Below are positions 44,637-52,312 of a stretch of 64,000 nt of DNA, in pieces. The position numbers were made by a program, and so were the translations under genes. Source of the stretch: Deltaproteobacteria bacterium (GTDB lineage: Bacteria > Myxococcota_A > UBA9160 > SZUA-336); contig JAJDAJ010000091.1 of NCBI GenBank assembly GCA_029261925.1, positions 62,001-126,000 on the forward strand, in the 5' to 3' direction. Below the pieces are notes generated by a model. It was given only the letters and a program-made list of their open reading frames with translations, was not told where the DNA came from and did no database searches. Within the stretch, counting starts at the first letter, position 1. Every line of letters begins with the position of its first letter.

Positions 44637-45689
44637 TCAAGGACTTCCGGGGTCTGCTGCGAGCTCTGCCCAGATCCGGGCCGCGGGCTTCGGGCGGCCC
44701 CGGGCGTCGAGCAGGCCGAATCCGGTCTCCGCGGCTCCGAAGTATCCCGTGTGCTCCGGGTCGTCGCGGAGCTGGAACCAGATCGCGCCGAAGACGCCCG
44801 CCGCATGCAGCTCCGGCGCCCGCGCGACCAGGCTCGAGACCGCGTCGAGCTGCTCGGCCTCCCAGCCTCCGTGCGAGGAGATCGCCGCGTAGGCCAGCAG
44901 GACGGGCCGGTCGAACTCCCGCCGCAGGTAGCGCGCGTAGCTCAGGGCTGCGCCCCCCACGTCCAGGTAGCCCCGCGCGCGAGCGTCGCGGTCGCCCCTG
45001 GCGCGCATCTCCTGGAAGGCGATGAAGTCGAGCTTCGGCGCCACGGCGCCCACGGAAAGGCGCAGGTCGCGATCGGGCGAGAAGTCGCCCGCGCACACCC
45101 CGACGCGCGCATTCGGCGCGCGCTCGCGGAAGATGCGCAGCGCCGCCGCGAGCTCGTCGTTGAAGCCGCGCCAGCGCGTGATGGCGGTCTCGCCGGGCGG
45201 CGGGGCGTCGTTGAACTCCGGCGCGAGCACGACCAGCACCTGCGCCGGACCGCGCACCGCGTCGGCCACGCGGCGCAGGTGGCGGTGCCATGCGTCCCGC
45301 TGCGCGCGGACGCGCTGGCGCGAGATGCCGCGGTCGAAGAAGTACTCGACCACGACCGGCACGCTGCCGCTGTGCGCCAGGCGCGTCAGGTCGCGCGCCG
45401 GCACCCAGCTCTCCTTCCAGCCGCGCGGCAGCCAGATCTGCACGAGATCGGTCGGCAGCCCGGCGCGACGCGCCTGATCGGGCAGGAAGACGGGCGGCCG
45501 TCCTGGCTCCCACCACCAGAGCCGGTCGCCCACGCCCGCGAGCAGGCGGCCCGGGGTCGCGAGCTCCGGCGGACGGAACGCGGCGTCGGGGAGCGGTGGG
45601 TCGCCGGAGCACGCGACGAGGAGCAGGACGGCGAGGGCAGTGCCCGTTTGGTGCGCTCGGAGCGCCGCCCTCGACCGCCCTGCCGTCAC
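44637..45689 (-). CDS. Glycoside-hydrolase-like TIM-barrel lipoprotein of the exopolysaccharide operon
   Basis: A 350-residue protein with a lipoprotein signal (TALAVLLLVACSGD, lipobox VAC). The mature protein looks like a TIM-barrel glycosidase: LVQIWLPRGWKESW, VPVVVEYFFDRGIS, VLVVLAPEFND (an E-F-N that resembles the acid/base loop of GH26/GH5-like enzymes), RVGVCAGDF and FIAFQEMRARG, with a second Glu at a strand end. I could not assign a family. The GTG start at 45689 overlaps the deacetylase stop. The position parallels the C-terminal hydrolase domain of PgaB, here a separate gene. Other ORFs overlapping it are shadows. Confidence 0.7.
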   Translation of the reverse strand: MTAGRSRAALRAHQTGTALAVLLLVACSGDPPLPDAAFRPPELATPGRLLAGVGDRLWWWEPGRPPVFLPDQARRAGLPTDLVQIWLPRGWKESWVPARDLTRLAHSGSVPVVVEYFFDRGISRQRVRAQRDAWHRHLRRVADAVRGPAQVLVVLAPEFNDAPPPGETAITRWRGFNDELAAALRIFRERAPNARVGVCAGDFSPDRDLRLSVGAVAPKLDFIAFQEMRARGDRDARARGYLDVGGAALSYARYLRREFDRPVLLAYAAISSHGGWEAEQLDAVSSLVARAPELHAAGVFGAIWFQLRDDPEHTGYFGAAETGFGLLDARGRPKPAARIWAELAADPGSP

Positions 45690-47503
45690 TCGCCGGTCGC
45701 GGCCACCACGCCGCCCGCGTCGTAGTCGATGAAGAAGCCGCGGCTGGCGCCCGCGGGAATCTCGGGCAGCAGCAGGTCCGCGTGCTGCGCTCCCGGCTCG
45801 TGGCGCGACTGCACGCCGCCGCCGAGCCAGCGCGCGGCCAGCTCCTCGCCGATCCGCGTGCTCGACACGCGCAGCGAGCGCGTCGGGGCGTTGGTGTACA
45901 GGCGCAGGACCAGGCCGTGGATCGGTACCTCGCCGGTGTTGGTGATGCGCAGCTGCGCGCGGCTCGGACCCACGTCCTCGATCGTGGCGGCGACCGCGCT
46001 GCGGCGCCTCCACCAGCCGGCCAGCTCGCCCGCGCCCGCGAGCCAGGCGCCCCGCTCGCGCAGCTCGCGCGCGTGCGTGCGGAGCGCGGCGACGCGCGCC
46101 GCGTCACTGATGAACTGGGTGTGGAACGAGAAGTAGTGCAGCCCCCCGATCGCGCGCATGCGCTCCATCTCGCCGCGCAGTACGTCGAGCATCTGCTCCG
46201 CGGTCCGGATGCCGCGGCGCTCGAAGAGATCGTAGTCGTCGAGGATGGGCCTGGGGATCTGCACGAGGGGCCGCGTCGCGCCCTCGATCCGGACCAGCTG
46301 GGGTGCGGCGCTGACCAGCTCGAGATTGCCGAGCTGGTAGTCGAAGCCCAGCTCCGCGAGCGCACGCAGGGTCTCGGGGTCGTAGCTCTCGTACGGAGGG
46401 CGGAAGCCGCGTAGCGGCGGCGCGCCCAGCGCCTCGATCTCGCGGCGCGAGGTTGCCAGCCGCTCGCGCTGCGCATCCCGGTCGACATCCTTGAAGCCGT
46501 CGTGAACGTCGGCGTGACTGCCCACCTCGCCGGCGCTGGTGAGCTTGCGGACCACGCCGGGGTGCTCGCGGGCCAGCGAGCTGACCAGCAGGAAGGTGAC
46601 GGGGAAGGCGTCGGCCAGCGCGGCGTCGGCCACGGGGCCGGCGTTGGCGAAGCCGGTCTCCGTGTCCATCGCCAGCAGCCCCGCGAAGGGCGCGCCGTCG
46701 GGCCAGGCGTGGAGCTCGCCCACCGGCCGCCGCGAGGCCCAGGCCCAGGCGTTCGCGTAGACCCGCGCGAGCCACGCGCTTCCCGGCGAGCCGCTGGCGC
46801 GCACGGGATCGATGCCGATCCAGGCGATGCGCCCGCGGCCGGTCTCGATGCGCAGGGCCGCGGCCGACTGCGGGCCGGAGGGGCGCAGGTCCCAGGACGA
46901 CCAGAACAGCTCCGCCGCCGGATCGTCCACCGCCGGAGAGCGCTCGGCCGGGGCCAGGCCGATGCGCAGGCCCGGGTCGGTGCCGGCGTTCAGCGGGCCG
47001 CGTCGCCCCGCGGCCGCGAACCAGGCGCGGTCGCGCTCCAGGGCCGCGACCTCGCGACCGAGTGCCCGCTCCATCGCCGTGGCCGGACCGCTGCCGTCCC
47101 CCGCGATCCAGCCCGCGAGCAGGACCGAGCCGCCGCGCTGCGCGAACTCCAGCAGCGCGTCGAGCTCCGCGTCGTCGAGGGCGGCCGCATCGGAGACGAC
47201 CGCCAGCCCGGTCCGGCCCTCGAGGGATGCGGCCGGGGTCCGGGCGAGCCGGTCGAGGTCGGTCGGCAGCAGTTCGGCCCAGGCGCTGCGCAGCCGGTCG
47301 CGCTCCCAGGCCGAGCGCTCGATCGCCTGGCCGGGCTCGACCCAGAGCGCACCCACGGGCCCGCCCGCTACCTGGGGCAGCACCGCGAACGGACCGATCA
47401 GGGTGCGCAGCATGTAGATCAGCAGGACGGCGCCGGCGCCGAGGAACACGACCCCCAGCGACATGATCTTGCCGGCGTACCAGCGTCGGGCGGGAAGCTT
47501 CAC
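45686..47503 (-). CDS. Membrane-anchored polysaccharide deacetylase with N-terminal GATase-like domain
   Basis: A 605-residue protein. A membrane helix (residues 15-35) is followed by a domain resembling a class I amidotransferase/ThuA-like fold (VVSDAAALDDAELDALLEFA, RGGSVLLAGW), then a NodB-type deacetylase: AMDTETGF in place of the usual TFDD, SHADVHD (metal-binding H-x3-H), and GFRPPYESYD (R-x-P-Y). A beta-sandwich-like tail ends the protein. It would deacetylate a nascent amino sugar polymer outside the membrane. GTG start with GGAGGAGACG upstream, overlapping the 62-aa gene. Domain boundaries are approximate. Confidence 0.82.
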   Translation of the reverse strand: MKLPARRWYAGKIMSLGVVFLGAGAVLLIYMLRTLIGPFAVLPQVAGGPVGALWVEPGQAIERSAWERDRLRSAWAELLPTDLDRLARTPAASLEGRTGLAVVSDAAALDDAELDALLEFAQRGGSVLLAGWIAGDGSGPATAMERALGREVAALERDRAWFAAAGRRGPLNAGTDPGLRIGLAPAERSPAVDDPAAELFWSSWDLRPSGPQSAAALRIETGRGRIAWIGIDPVRASGSPGSAWLARVYANAWAWASRRPVGELHAWPDGAPFAGLLAMDTETGFANAGPVADAALADAFPVTFLLVSSLAREHPGVVRKLTSAGEVGSHADVHDGFKDVDRDAQRERLATSRREIEALGAPPLRGFRPPYESYDPETLRALAELGFDYQLGNLELVSAAPQLVRIEGATRPLVQIPRPILDDYDLFERRGIRTAEQMLDVLRGEMERMRAIGGLHYFSFHTQFISDAARVAALRTHARELRERGAWLAGAGELAGWWRRRSAVAATIEDVGPSRAQLRITNTGEVPIHGLVLRLYTNAPTRSLRVSSTRIGEELAARWLGGGVQSRHEPGAQHADLLLPEIPAGASRGFFIDYDAGGVVAATGE

Positions 47504-47688
47504 GACTCGTCTCCTCCGGAATCCGCCGGACGGGCCCCGTAGCGCTCGAAGTACACCGGTCGCTCCGTGCTGACCTTGGGCTTGCGGCCGTTGCGCACCT
47601 TGAAGGCGAGGTACGAGGCGAGGGCCAGCACGATCGTGACGATCGTCGCGATCAGGATCACCGCCGACAGATAGGGAACCAGGTCCAA
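47500..47688 (-). CDS. 62-residue single-span membrane protein (PgaD-like position)
   Basis: One N-terminal membrane helix (YLSAVILIATIVTIVLALAS) followed by a basic and then Pro/Tyr-rich cytosolic tail (KVRNGRKPKVSTERPVYFER). It begins with TTG at 47688, 1 nt after the GT2 stop, and overlaps the deacetylase gene by GTGA. Its place between synthase and deacetylase matches the small PgaD-type subunit that stabilises the synthase with c-di-GMP, although PgaD has two helices. No direct sequence similarity is claimed. Confidence 0.7.
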   Translation of the reverse strand: MDLVPYLSAVILIATIVTIVLALASYLAFKVRNGRKPKVSTERPVYFERYGARPADSGGDES

Positions 47689-47689
47689 T

Positions 47690-49000
47690 TCAGATCCTCC
47701 CGATCCGGTCGAGCTTTCCCCAGTCCATGTGCAGGTTGAGCATCTCCTCGAACGTGGCGAGCACCTTCGCCACGTCGATCACCAGGGAGAAGAACGCGCG
47801 GTACAGCACCGCGTAGGGCACCAGGCGCAGGCTCTCCTTCTCGAGCACCACGCAGTACAGCGCCGCGGCCAGGTCCAGCACCGTCAGCTGGGCCCACCAG
47901 ATCACCAGCGGCAGGGTCGTCCCGTACAGGAGCGCCACCAGGACGAAGAGCACGTTGGCGAAGACGTTGGTGACCGGCCAGAGGATGCCCTCGAAGATCA
48001 TGTACCAGAGCGAGAAGCTCAGGCTGCAGCTCGTGCGCGGATCGATCAGGCGGATGCGGTGCTTGCGGATCGCCTGCAGGATCCCGCGCGTCCAGCGGTA
48101 GCGCTGCTTGAGCAGGTCGAGCAGCTGCTCGGGTGCCTCGGTGTAGGCGATCGACGCGGGCTCGTAACAGATCTGCCAGCCGTCGGCGAGCAGACGCAGG
48201 GTCAGGTCGCAGTCCTCGGCGAAGGTGTCGGGCTCGTATCCGCCCATGCGCAGCAGGGCCGAGCGGCGGAACATCCCGATCGGGCCCGGAACGATGTTAA
48301 CCACGCGGAAGAACGCCTGCGCGTTGCGGACCATGTTCAGGCCCTCGATGTACTCCAGGGCCTGGAGCGTGCTCCAGACGTTGCCGCGGTTGACCACCTT
48401 GACGTTGCCCGCCACCGCGCCCACGGCCGGGTTGACGAAGTGGCGCACGGCGCGCCGCAGCGTGCCCGGAGCGAGGGCGGAGTCGCCGTCCATGCAGAGC
48501 ACCAGCGAGCCGCGCGCCGCCCGGATGCCGGTATTCAGAGCGTTGGCCTTGCCGCCGTTCTCCTTGTGGATCACGCGGACCTCGACGTCGCCGTGATTGC
48601 CCTCGTAGACGCGGGCGCGCCGGTAGGTGTCGTCACTTGATCCGTCGTCGATCACCAGGATCTCGTAGTTCGGATAGTCGAGCTCGAGCAGGGAGCGGAT
48701 CGAGCCCTCGATCACCGCGCCCTCGTTGTAGGCGGGAACCAGGACGCTCACGAGCGGGCAGCGGAAGCTCTCCTCGGGACCACCGTCGAGGAAGTTCAGG
48801 TAGGAGAACCACAGCAGCGCGAAGTAGCGCAGGATCAGCAGCAGCAGGAATCCGAACAGCCCGATCATCGAGACCTGCATGAAGCCGTCGTGGAGCTGGA
48901 AGTCGGCGTCCAGCACCAGCCGGTAGAGGCCGAGCGACGCGCCGATGATCCCGCTGAGGATCACCGCCACCCCGAGCGTGTAGCGCAGGCGGGGGATCAC
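47690..49000 (-). CDS. Family 2 glycosyltransferase, processive exopolysaccharide synthase (PgaC/HasA-like)
   Basis: A 436-residue membrane enzyme. N-terminal helices (LRYTLGVAVILSGIIGASLG and MIGLFGFLLLLILRYFALLW), then a GT-A domain with VSVLVPAYNEGAVIEGSIRS, IDDGSSD, CMDGDSAL, FAEDCDLTLRL and KQRYRWTRG, i.e. the D-x-D, ED and QxxRW motifs of processive beta-glycan synthases, then further C-terminal helices. It would polymerise and export a beta-linked polysaccharide such as poly-GlcNAc; the sugar is not certain. GTG start directly abuts the outer-membrane gene stop. Confidence 0.9.
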   Translation of the reverse strand: MIPRLRYTLGVAVILSGIIGASLGLYRLVLDADFQLHDGFMQVSMIGLFGFLLLLILRYFALLWFSYLNFLDGGPEESFRCPLVSVLVPAYNEGAVIEGSIRSLLELDYPNYEILVIDDGSSDDTYRRARVYEGNHGDVEVRVIHKENGGKANALNTGIRAARGSLVLCMDGDSALAPGTLRRAVRHFVNPAVGAVAGNVKVVNRGNVWSTLQALEYIEGLNMVRNAQAFFRVVNIVPGPIGMFRRSALLRMGGYEPDTFAEDCDLTLRLLADGWQICYEPASIAYTEAPEQLLDLLKQRYRWTRGILQAIRKHRIRLIDPRTSCSLSFSLWYMIFEGILWPVTNVFANVLFVLVALLYGTTLPLVIWWAQLTVLDLAAALYCVVLEKESLRLVPYAVLYRAFFSLVIDVAKVLATFEEMLNLHMDWGKLDRIGRI

Positions 49001-50422
49001 TCAGAACCTCCGCTCGACGAGAAGGCGCGCCCTGCGTCCGCGGTACGGGTTGTCGCGGCGCGAGTACGCGAACTCTCCGCCGAGCTCGACCCGCCACTCG
49101 CGGCGCTCCCAGCCGAGCTTCATGCGGCCGAGCCCGACCATTCCCGACTCGGTGGACAGGCGCGTGTCGGTCGAGCCCCAGCCCAGGCTCGCGCCGTAGT
49201 CCAGGTGCAGGTCGTGCCCGAGCTCGAGTGCGTGCTCGCCCAGGAGGCCGACTCCCAGGTCGCGATCGGGGTCGTAGTAGAGCTCCGAGGGGTCCGCGTA
49301 GCGGGCGAGGCTGGCGTTCAGGCTGAGCTTGAGGTCGGGGTTCCGCTCCGGGACGAAGGTCAGCGAGCCGAGCACCTCGTCGTGCCGGTTGCCGTCGCTG
49401 AGGTCGAGCACGCGCAGGCGGCCCCAGAACGACCAGCGCGGGGCGAGCGCCTTCCAGGTCGTGAGCGCGTACGCGGTCGCGTCGACGTCGTGCTGCAGGG
49501 CCTCGAACGACTGGCTGTAGTCCAGGTGGCTGCGCTGCTCGATGCCGCCGGTGAGCAGGAAGGCCTCGGTCTGGTACTCGAGGCGCGCCGCCCCGTCGAG
49601 CGTGTCGTCCGCGCGACGCCACGCGCGCGCCCCGAGCTCGACGACGGTCTTGAAGCGCGGCCCCAGGCGACGGTCGAGCCAGAGACGCAGCTCGGAGGCG
49701 GAGTCGTCGTCGTGGCGGAGGCGAACGGGCAGCGCGACCTCGTCCTGGTCGTGCGCGACCCGGATGGTGCCCGCGGAGACGCGCAGCCGGGTCCCCAGAT
49801 CCAGGTAGGACTCGCCCTCGAGCAGCGCGTCGGTGCGCGAGAAGTCTCCGCCGTCCCAGAAGCTGTCCACGCGGAGCCGCGCGCGGGGCCGGTACGCGGC
49901 GCGGAGGTCGCGCCACTCGTCGCGCGCCTCGGCGTCGTCCTGCTCCTCGAGCGCGAGACGGTACAGGCGATCGGCCTCCTGGAGCTCCCCGGCCCAGCGC
50001 TCCGTGCGCGCCAGGCCGCGAAGCGCGCGCGCGTTCGCGGGATCGCGCTCGAGCACCCCGGAGAACCCGGCGCGGGCCCGGGCGTACTGCCCGCGCCAGG
50101 AGTGCACCTCGGCGCGCTCGACGCGGGCCTCGAGGTCGTCGGGATCGGCGTCGATCAGCCGGTCGTAGTGGTCGAGGGCGCGGTCATGCTCGCCGCGCCA
50201 GCTCAGCACGCGCGCCAGGTGCAGCCGCGCCCGACGTTCGCCCGGTGCGTCGGCCAGCACTGCCTCCAGCAGCTCGATCGCCTCGTCGTAGGTGGCCTCC
50301 GAGGCCAGTCGCTCGAGCGCCGCGTCCAGTCGCGGGTCGGCCGGAGGCTCCGCGGCAGCGGCCGGCGCGATCAGCAGGACGAGCAGCGCCGCGAGGCGCG
50401 CGATCCGATCGACGGACATCAT
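49001..50422 (-). CDS. TPR and outer-membrane beta-barrel protein (PgaA/YaiO-like exporter)
   Basis: A 473-residue protein: signal peptide (IARLAALLVLLIAPAAAAEP), about four TPR units between residues 27 and 165 (YDEAIELLEAVLADAPGERR, RALDHYDRLIDADPDDLEAR, YARARAGFSGVLERDPANAR), then alternating amphipathic beta strands to a terminal Phe (RARLLVERRF), the outer-membrane barrel signature. This layout matches PgaA-type export porins with periplasmic TPRs. The start is ATG at 50422, overlapping the regulator stop; the ORF track start at 53713 is a read-through. Confidence 0.85.
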   Translation of the reverse strand: MMSVDRIARLAALLVLLIAPAAAAEPPADPRLDAALERLASEATYDEAIELLEAVLADAPGERRARLHLARVLSWRGEHDRALDHYDRLIDADPDDLEARVERAEVHSWRGQYARARAGFSGVLERDPANARALRGLARTERWAGELQEADRLYRLALEEQDDAEARDEWRDLRAAYRPRARLRVDSFWDGGDFSRTDALLEGESYLDLGTRLRVSAGTIRVAHDQDEVALPVRLRHDDDSASELRLWLDRRLGPRFKTVVELGARAWRRADDTLDGAARLEYQTEAFLLTGGIEQRSHLDYSQSFEALQHDVDATAYALTTWKALAPRWSFWGRLRVLDLSDGNRHDEVLGSLTFVPERNPDLKLSLNASLARYADPSELYYDPDRDLGVGLLGEHALELGHDLHLDYGASLGWGSTDTRLSTESGMVGLGRMKLGWERREWRVELGGEFAYSRRDNPYRGRRARLLVERRF

Positions 50423-51969
50423 CTGGGTCTCCCCGTATCGCCGCCGAGCGGCCCGAACATCCAGTCCATCTCGAGCAGCTTCTCCTCGATCGAGACCAGC
50501 ACGCGCTCGAGGACCCGCTCCTCGAGCGCCTCCTTCGCGCTCGCGCGCGCGATCATCCGGGTCAGCACCGCGTCGGCCTGCTGGGGCTCCGCCGCGATCA
50601 GCAGCATCGCCAGGCTGGTCTCGTCGATGCGCAGCACCGCGTCCTCGGAGCGCAGCGTCTCCTGGGCCGCCGCGATCAGCAGGTCGAGCGCGTCCTCGTC
50701 CTCGCAGCGCACCCGGGCCAGCGTGCACGTGAGCTCGTAGGCGCTCCCGAACTCGACCGACGTCTCGAGCCGCCGCTGGAACTCCTCGAGATCGACCTCG
50801 CGGCTCGGGGACGAGGCGAGCTGGATCACGTCGGGGTCCTCGCCCGCGTCCTCGCGCAGCGTCGGCGGCAGCTGGATCAGCAGGTCGACCTTGCGCCTGA
50901 GCTCGAGGCGAGACGGGGGCTTGGAGATCACGTCGGCGGCGCCCAGGATCAGCGCGCGAACGCGATTGGCCGAGCGCGCCATGACCCGCGACACCGTCAG
51001 GATCGGCACCTGGACCGGCGCCTTGCGCAGCGCGACCAGCAGGTCGAAGCCCGAGACGTCGGGCACGATCGGATCGATCACGATCATGTCCGGCTGCTCG
51101 GAGAGCAGCGCGGAGAGCGCCGCGAAGCCGCTGCCGGCCTGGATGATCTCGTAGCTCTCCGCGATCCAGCCGGCGATCTGCTCGCGGTCGTCCCGATCCG
51201 CGTCCACGACCAGCACGCGTCGCCGCGCCTTGGTCGACGCCGGGGGCGGCGCCCGCCGTGGCGAGGGACGCTGCTCGAGCTCGGCGGCGGTCTCCTCGAC
51301 CGGTGCGCGCATCAGCACGCCGCCGGGCTGGATCGAGAAGCCCAGCTTCTCGGTGGTGGCTGCGCCGAAGCGCGACTTCTGCACCTCGAGGTAGCGGTGC
51401 CCGCGATCGTTGCGGCCCAGGTAGACCAGGGCCCCGCAGAGATCCGAGAGCGCGCGCGCCAGGGTCGGCTGGCTCTCGAGCACGCTGCTCTCGGCCGTCA
51501 CCACGATCTGCTGCTGGCCGTCCTCGCCCTCGAAGAGCGTCGAGAGCGCGATGCGCAGCGGCTGCTCGTCGAGGAACTCGGCCACCAGGGCATTGAGCGG
51601 ATCGAAGATCACCAGCGCGGCGTGCGGCGCCTGCTCGCGCAGGGCCTCGACGAAGCTCAGCGCGCCGTGCGAACGCAGTGAGACGCTGGCATCCGGCGTG
51701 AGCCGCAGCAGCACGAGCCGCTCGTCGTCGATCGCGTCCTGGAGATCGAGCTCGAGCGACTCCGCCTGACGCAGCAGCACGGCCGGCGGCTCGGTGGTCA
51801 CGAAGACCACGCGCTCGCCGCGCGAGACGGCCGCGTGTGCGAGCTGGACGGCCAGCACGGTGCGCCCACAGCCCATCGGGCCGCAGAGCACGAGCGGCAT
51901 GCCGAGCTCCATCTGGCCCAGCGCGGTATCGAGGATCGGGACTCCGGTCACTCCGGACCCCTCCCCCAT
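50419..51969 (-). CDS. KaiC-like/receiver/degenerate-GGDEF regulatory fusion protein
   Basis: A 516-residue soluble protein with three parts. Residues 1-225 are a RecA/KaiC-like domain with GPMGCGRT (30-37; R36 replaces the Walker A Lys) and Walker B ALVIFD (D123). Residues 251-365 are a receiver with acidic pocket VVDADRDD, phosphoacceptor D299 and K350. Residues 394-516 resemble a GGDEF domain in which GGDEF reads DETSL (449-453), while RSED (440-443) keeps the RxxD I-site at the correct five-residue spacing. It heads the exopolysaccharide operon. Likely a sensor of phosphorylation and cyclic di-GMP, by analogy with PelD; not proven. Confidence 0.75.
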   Translation of the reverse strand: MGEGSGVTGVPILDTALGQMELGMPLVLCGPMGCGRTVLAVQLAHAAVSRGERVVFVTTEPPAVLLRQAESLELDLQDAIDDERLVLLRLTPDASVSLRSHGALSFVEALREQAPHAALVIFDPLNALVAEFLDEQPLRIALSTLFEGEDGQQQIVVTAESSVLESQPTLARALSDLCGALVYLGRNDRGHRYLEVQKSRFGAATTEKLGFSIQPGGVLMRAPVEETAAELEQRPSPRRAPPPASTKARRRVLVVDADRDDREQIAGWIAESYEIIQAGSGFAALSALLSEQPDMIVIDPIVPDVSGFDLLVALRKAPVQVPILTVSRVMARSANRVRALILGAADVISKPPSRLELRRKVDLLIQLPPTLREDAGEDPDVIQLASSPSREVDLEEFQRRLETSVEFGSAYELTCTLARVRCEDEDALDLLIAAAQETLRSEDAVLRIDETSLAMLLIAAEPQQADAVLTRMIARASAKEALEERVLERVLVSIEEKLLEMDWMFGPLGGDTGRPR

Positions 51970-52312
51970 ACCCTGGGGGGAAAGCGCACCATGGGGGCTG
52001 TATCGGAGGCGCCGCCGGGCACGTTAGGCCTTCCTTGCACCTGTCCTGCGCGGGCACTGCGGACCGTGCGTGTCGCTCGCCGACCGCAAGGTGGAACGCG
52101 ACTACCCAGCCGGGCACGCCCGTCGCGCGGCCGACCCGGCGCCCGCAGCCGGTCCGCACCCGTAGCCGGATCGCCCGGCTGCGGGCCGGACTGCGCGCCG
52201 CGCGCGTCCGTCCTGCCGGTGCACGCGCTGGCAGGCCGCGGACGGCACGGCGTCTGCACCCTCGACCCCGGCTGCGGCGCGTGCCGCCGCGGCCCGGATG
52301 AAGGAGCGCACC
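51970..52312. other. Intergenic region between exopolysaccharide operon and mreB-like gene
   Basis: A 343-bp divergent region with no convincing ORF. It should hold the promoters of both transcription units. On the minus strand GATACA (51999-52004) is a weak -10 candidate about 30 nt before the ATG at 51969; no -35 is clear. AAGGAG just before 52313 is the ribosome binding site of the mreB-like gene. Nothing else recognisable. Confidence 0.5.

Noticed and set aside
44602-46488. 628-aa minus-strand ORF across the glycosidase-like and deacetylase genes
   Set aside because: Out of frame with two recognisable coupled proteins; Arg/Ser-rich shadow.
51837-52301. 154-aa and 516-aa ORFs in and beyond the divergent intergenic region
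   Set aside because: Cross the regulator start and the mreB-like gene in the wrong frame, with no motif or ribosome binding site.
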